Below are positions 11,611 to 11,996 of a DNA stretch of 11,996 nt, in pieces. The translations under genes and the position numbers were made by a program. This stretch comes from Verrucomicrobiia bacterium (GTDB lineage Bacteria; Verrucomicrobiota; Verrucomicrobiia; JABWAM01): the NCBI GenBank assembly GCA_013360985.1, contig JABWAM010000051.1, positions 1 through 11,996 of the forward strand, given 5' to 3'. The notes beneath the pieces were generated by a model. It made no database searches, was not told where the DNA came from, and was given only the letters and a program-made list of their open reading frames with translations. Every line of letters begins with the position of its first letter. Within the stretch, counting starts at the first letter, position 1.

Positions 11611-11996
11611 ATGAGTGTGCGCCTTCGAATCCTGTTCGCGTTCGCCCTCGCGTCGGCGGGGCTCGCCCGCGCCGCGGAAGAAGATCCCGCCGCGCGCGCC
11701 CAGATCGAGGCCGCCCACGGGATCTTCGCGAAAGGTTTCTACGAACTCGCCCTCTCCGAGTACGCGAAATATCTTCAGTGGTTCCCTCAGGCGCCGGGCG
11801 TCGAGGAGGCGATCTATCGCTCGGGCGAATGCCTGCGCGCGCTCGGGAAATCCGCCGAGGCGCGCCTCCGCTACGAGGAGGTCCTGCGCCGTTTTTCCGC
11901 GGGCGCCTTCGCGGCCCGGGCGGACTATCGCCTCGCCGAGATGCTTGCCGCCGAAGGAAAGCCCGCCGAGGCCGCCGCCCGTTTCGCCGCGGCGGC
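11611..11996 (+). CDS. Secreted TPR-type (YbgF/BamD-like) protein, 3' truncated by window edge
   Basis: An open frame of 128 complete codons that runs off the right end without a stop. It starts MSVRLRILFAFALASAGLARA, a signal peptide with cleavage expected near residue 21. The mature part has tetratricopeptide-like helices: GIFAKGFYELALSEYAKYLQ, FPQAPGVEEAIYRSGECLRAL, SAEARLRYEEVLRRF and ADYRLAEMLAAEGKPAEAAA. The spacing and the YxxALxEYxKYLxxFP signature resemble YbgF/BamD-type outer-membrane assembly factors or other periplasmic TPR scaffolds. Translation from ATG 11611 is preceded by only a weak SD (CCGG). The specific partner cannot be named from this fragment. Confidence 0.8.
   Translation, partial: MSVRLRILFAFALASAGLARAAEEDPAARAQIEAAHGIFAKGFYELALSEYAKYLQWFPQAPGVEEAIYRSGECLRALGKSAEARLRYEEVLRRFSAGAFAARADYRLAEMLAAEGKPAEAAARFAAA

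Noticed and set aside
11314..11718. A 134-residue - strand frame and an 83-residue + strand frame at 11363-11614
   Set aside because: Low-complexity composition, no ribosome binding site, and overlap with the signal-peptide TPR gene.
1..11996. CRISPR array, insertion sequence or rRNA
   Set aside because: I saw no regularly spaced repeats, transposase motifs or rRNA signatures on either strand.

Overview
This window looks like a GC-rich bacterial chromosome fragment, most likely from the PVC / Verrucomicrobiota-Lentisphaerota-Kiritimatiellota side of the tree. That placement is inferred from three things seen together: a pseudopilin with a C-terminal His-to-Asp-Gly motif, large multi-domain carbohydrate-active proteins beside it, and a small secreted protein of the TIGR04073 exosortase-associated type. 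No rRNA or other phylogenetic marker is present, so the phylum is a guess.  Layout, left part (1-8273, all + strand): the window opens inside the 3' end of a group II intron (domain V, 1-33). It runs directly into a pseudopilin gene whose prepilin motif is intact. A 9-base gap leads to a small secreted jelly-roll protein (761-1492). After 107 bases comes a secreted 1253-residue protein (jelly-roll + CBM9-like + DUF6067-type glycoside hydrolase fold). Its stop overlaps the start of a 971-residue GH95-like protein as ATGA. This reads as one polysaccharide-processing locus: secreted binding and cleavage modules, a pilin-like surface protein, and a second hydrolase without an evident export signal.  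Middle (8274-9233): about 200 noncoding bases, a clear tRNA-His (GTG) on the - strand with G-1 and CCA encoded, then a - strand TIGR04073-family secreted protein.  Right part (9234-11996): a - strand Gfo/Idh/MocA sugar-type oxidoreductase diverges across 129 bases from a + strand hypoxanthine phosphoribosyltransferase followed by ThiS. About 290 noncoding bases with small hairpins follow. A secreted tetratricopeptide-type protein then runs off the window end and has no stop codon here.  The points most worth a second look are the intron/pilin junction and the GH95-like enzyme. At the junction, a 12-bp helix pairs a Shine-Dalgarno-like segment with the codons for the prepilin motif. In the enzyme, the catalytic motifs are recognisable but two key positions are changed.
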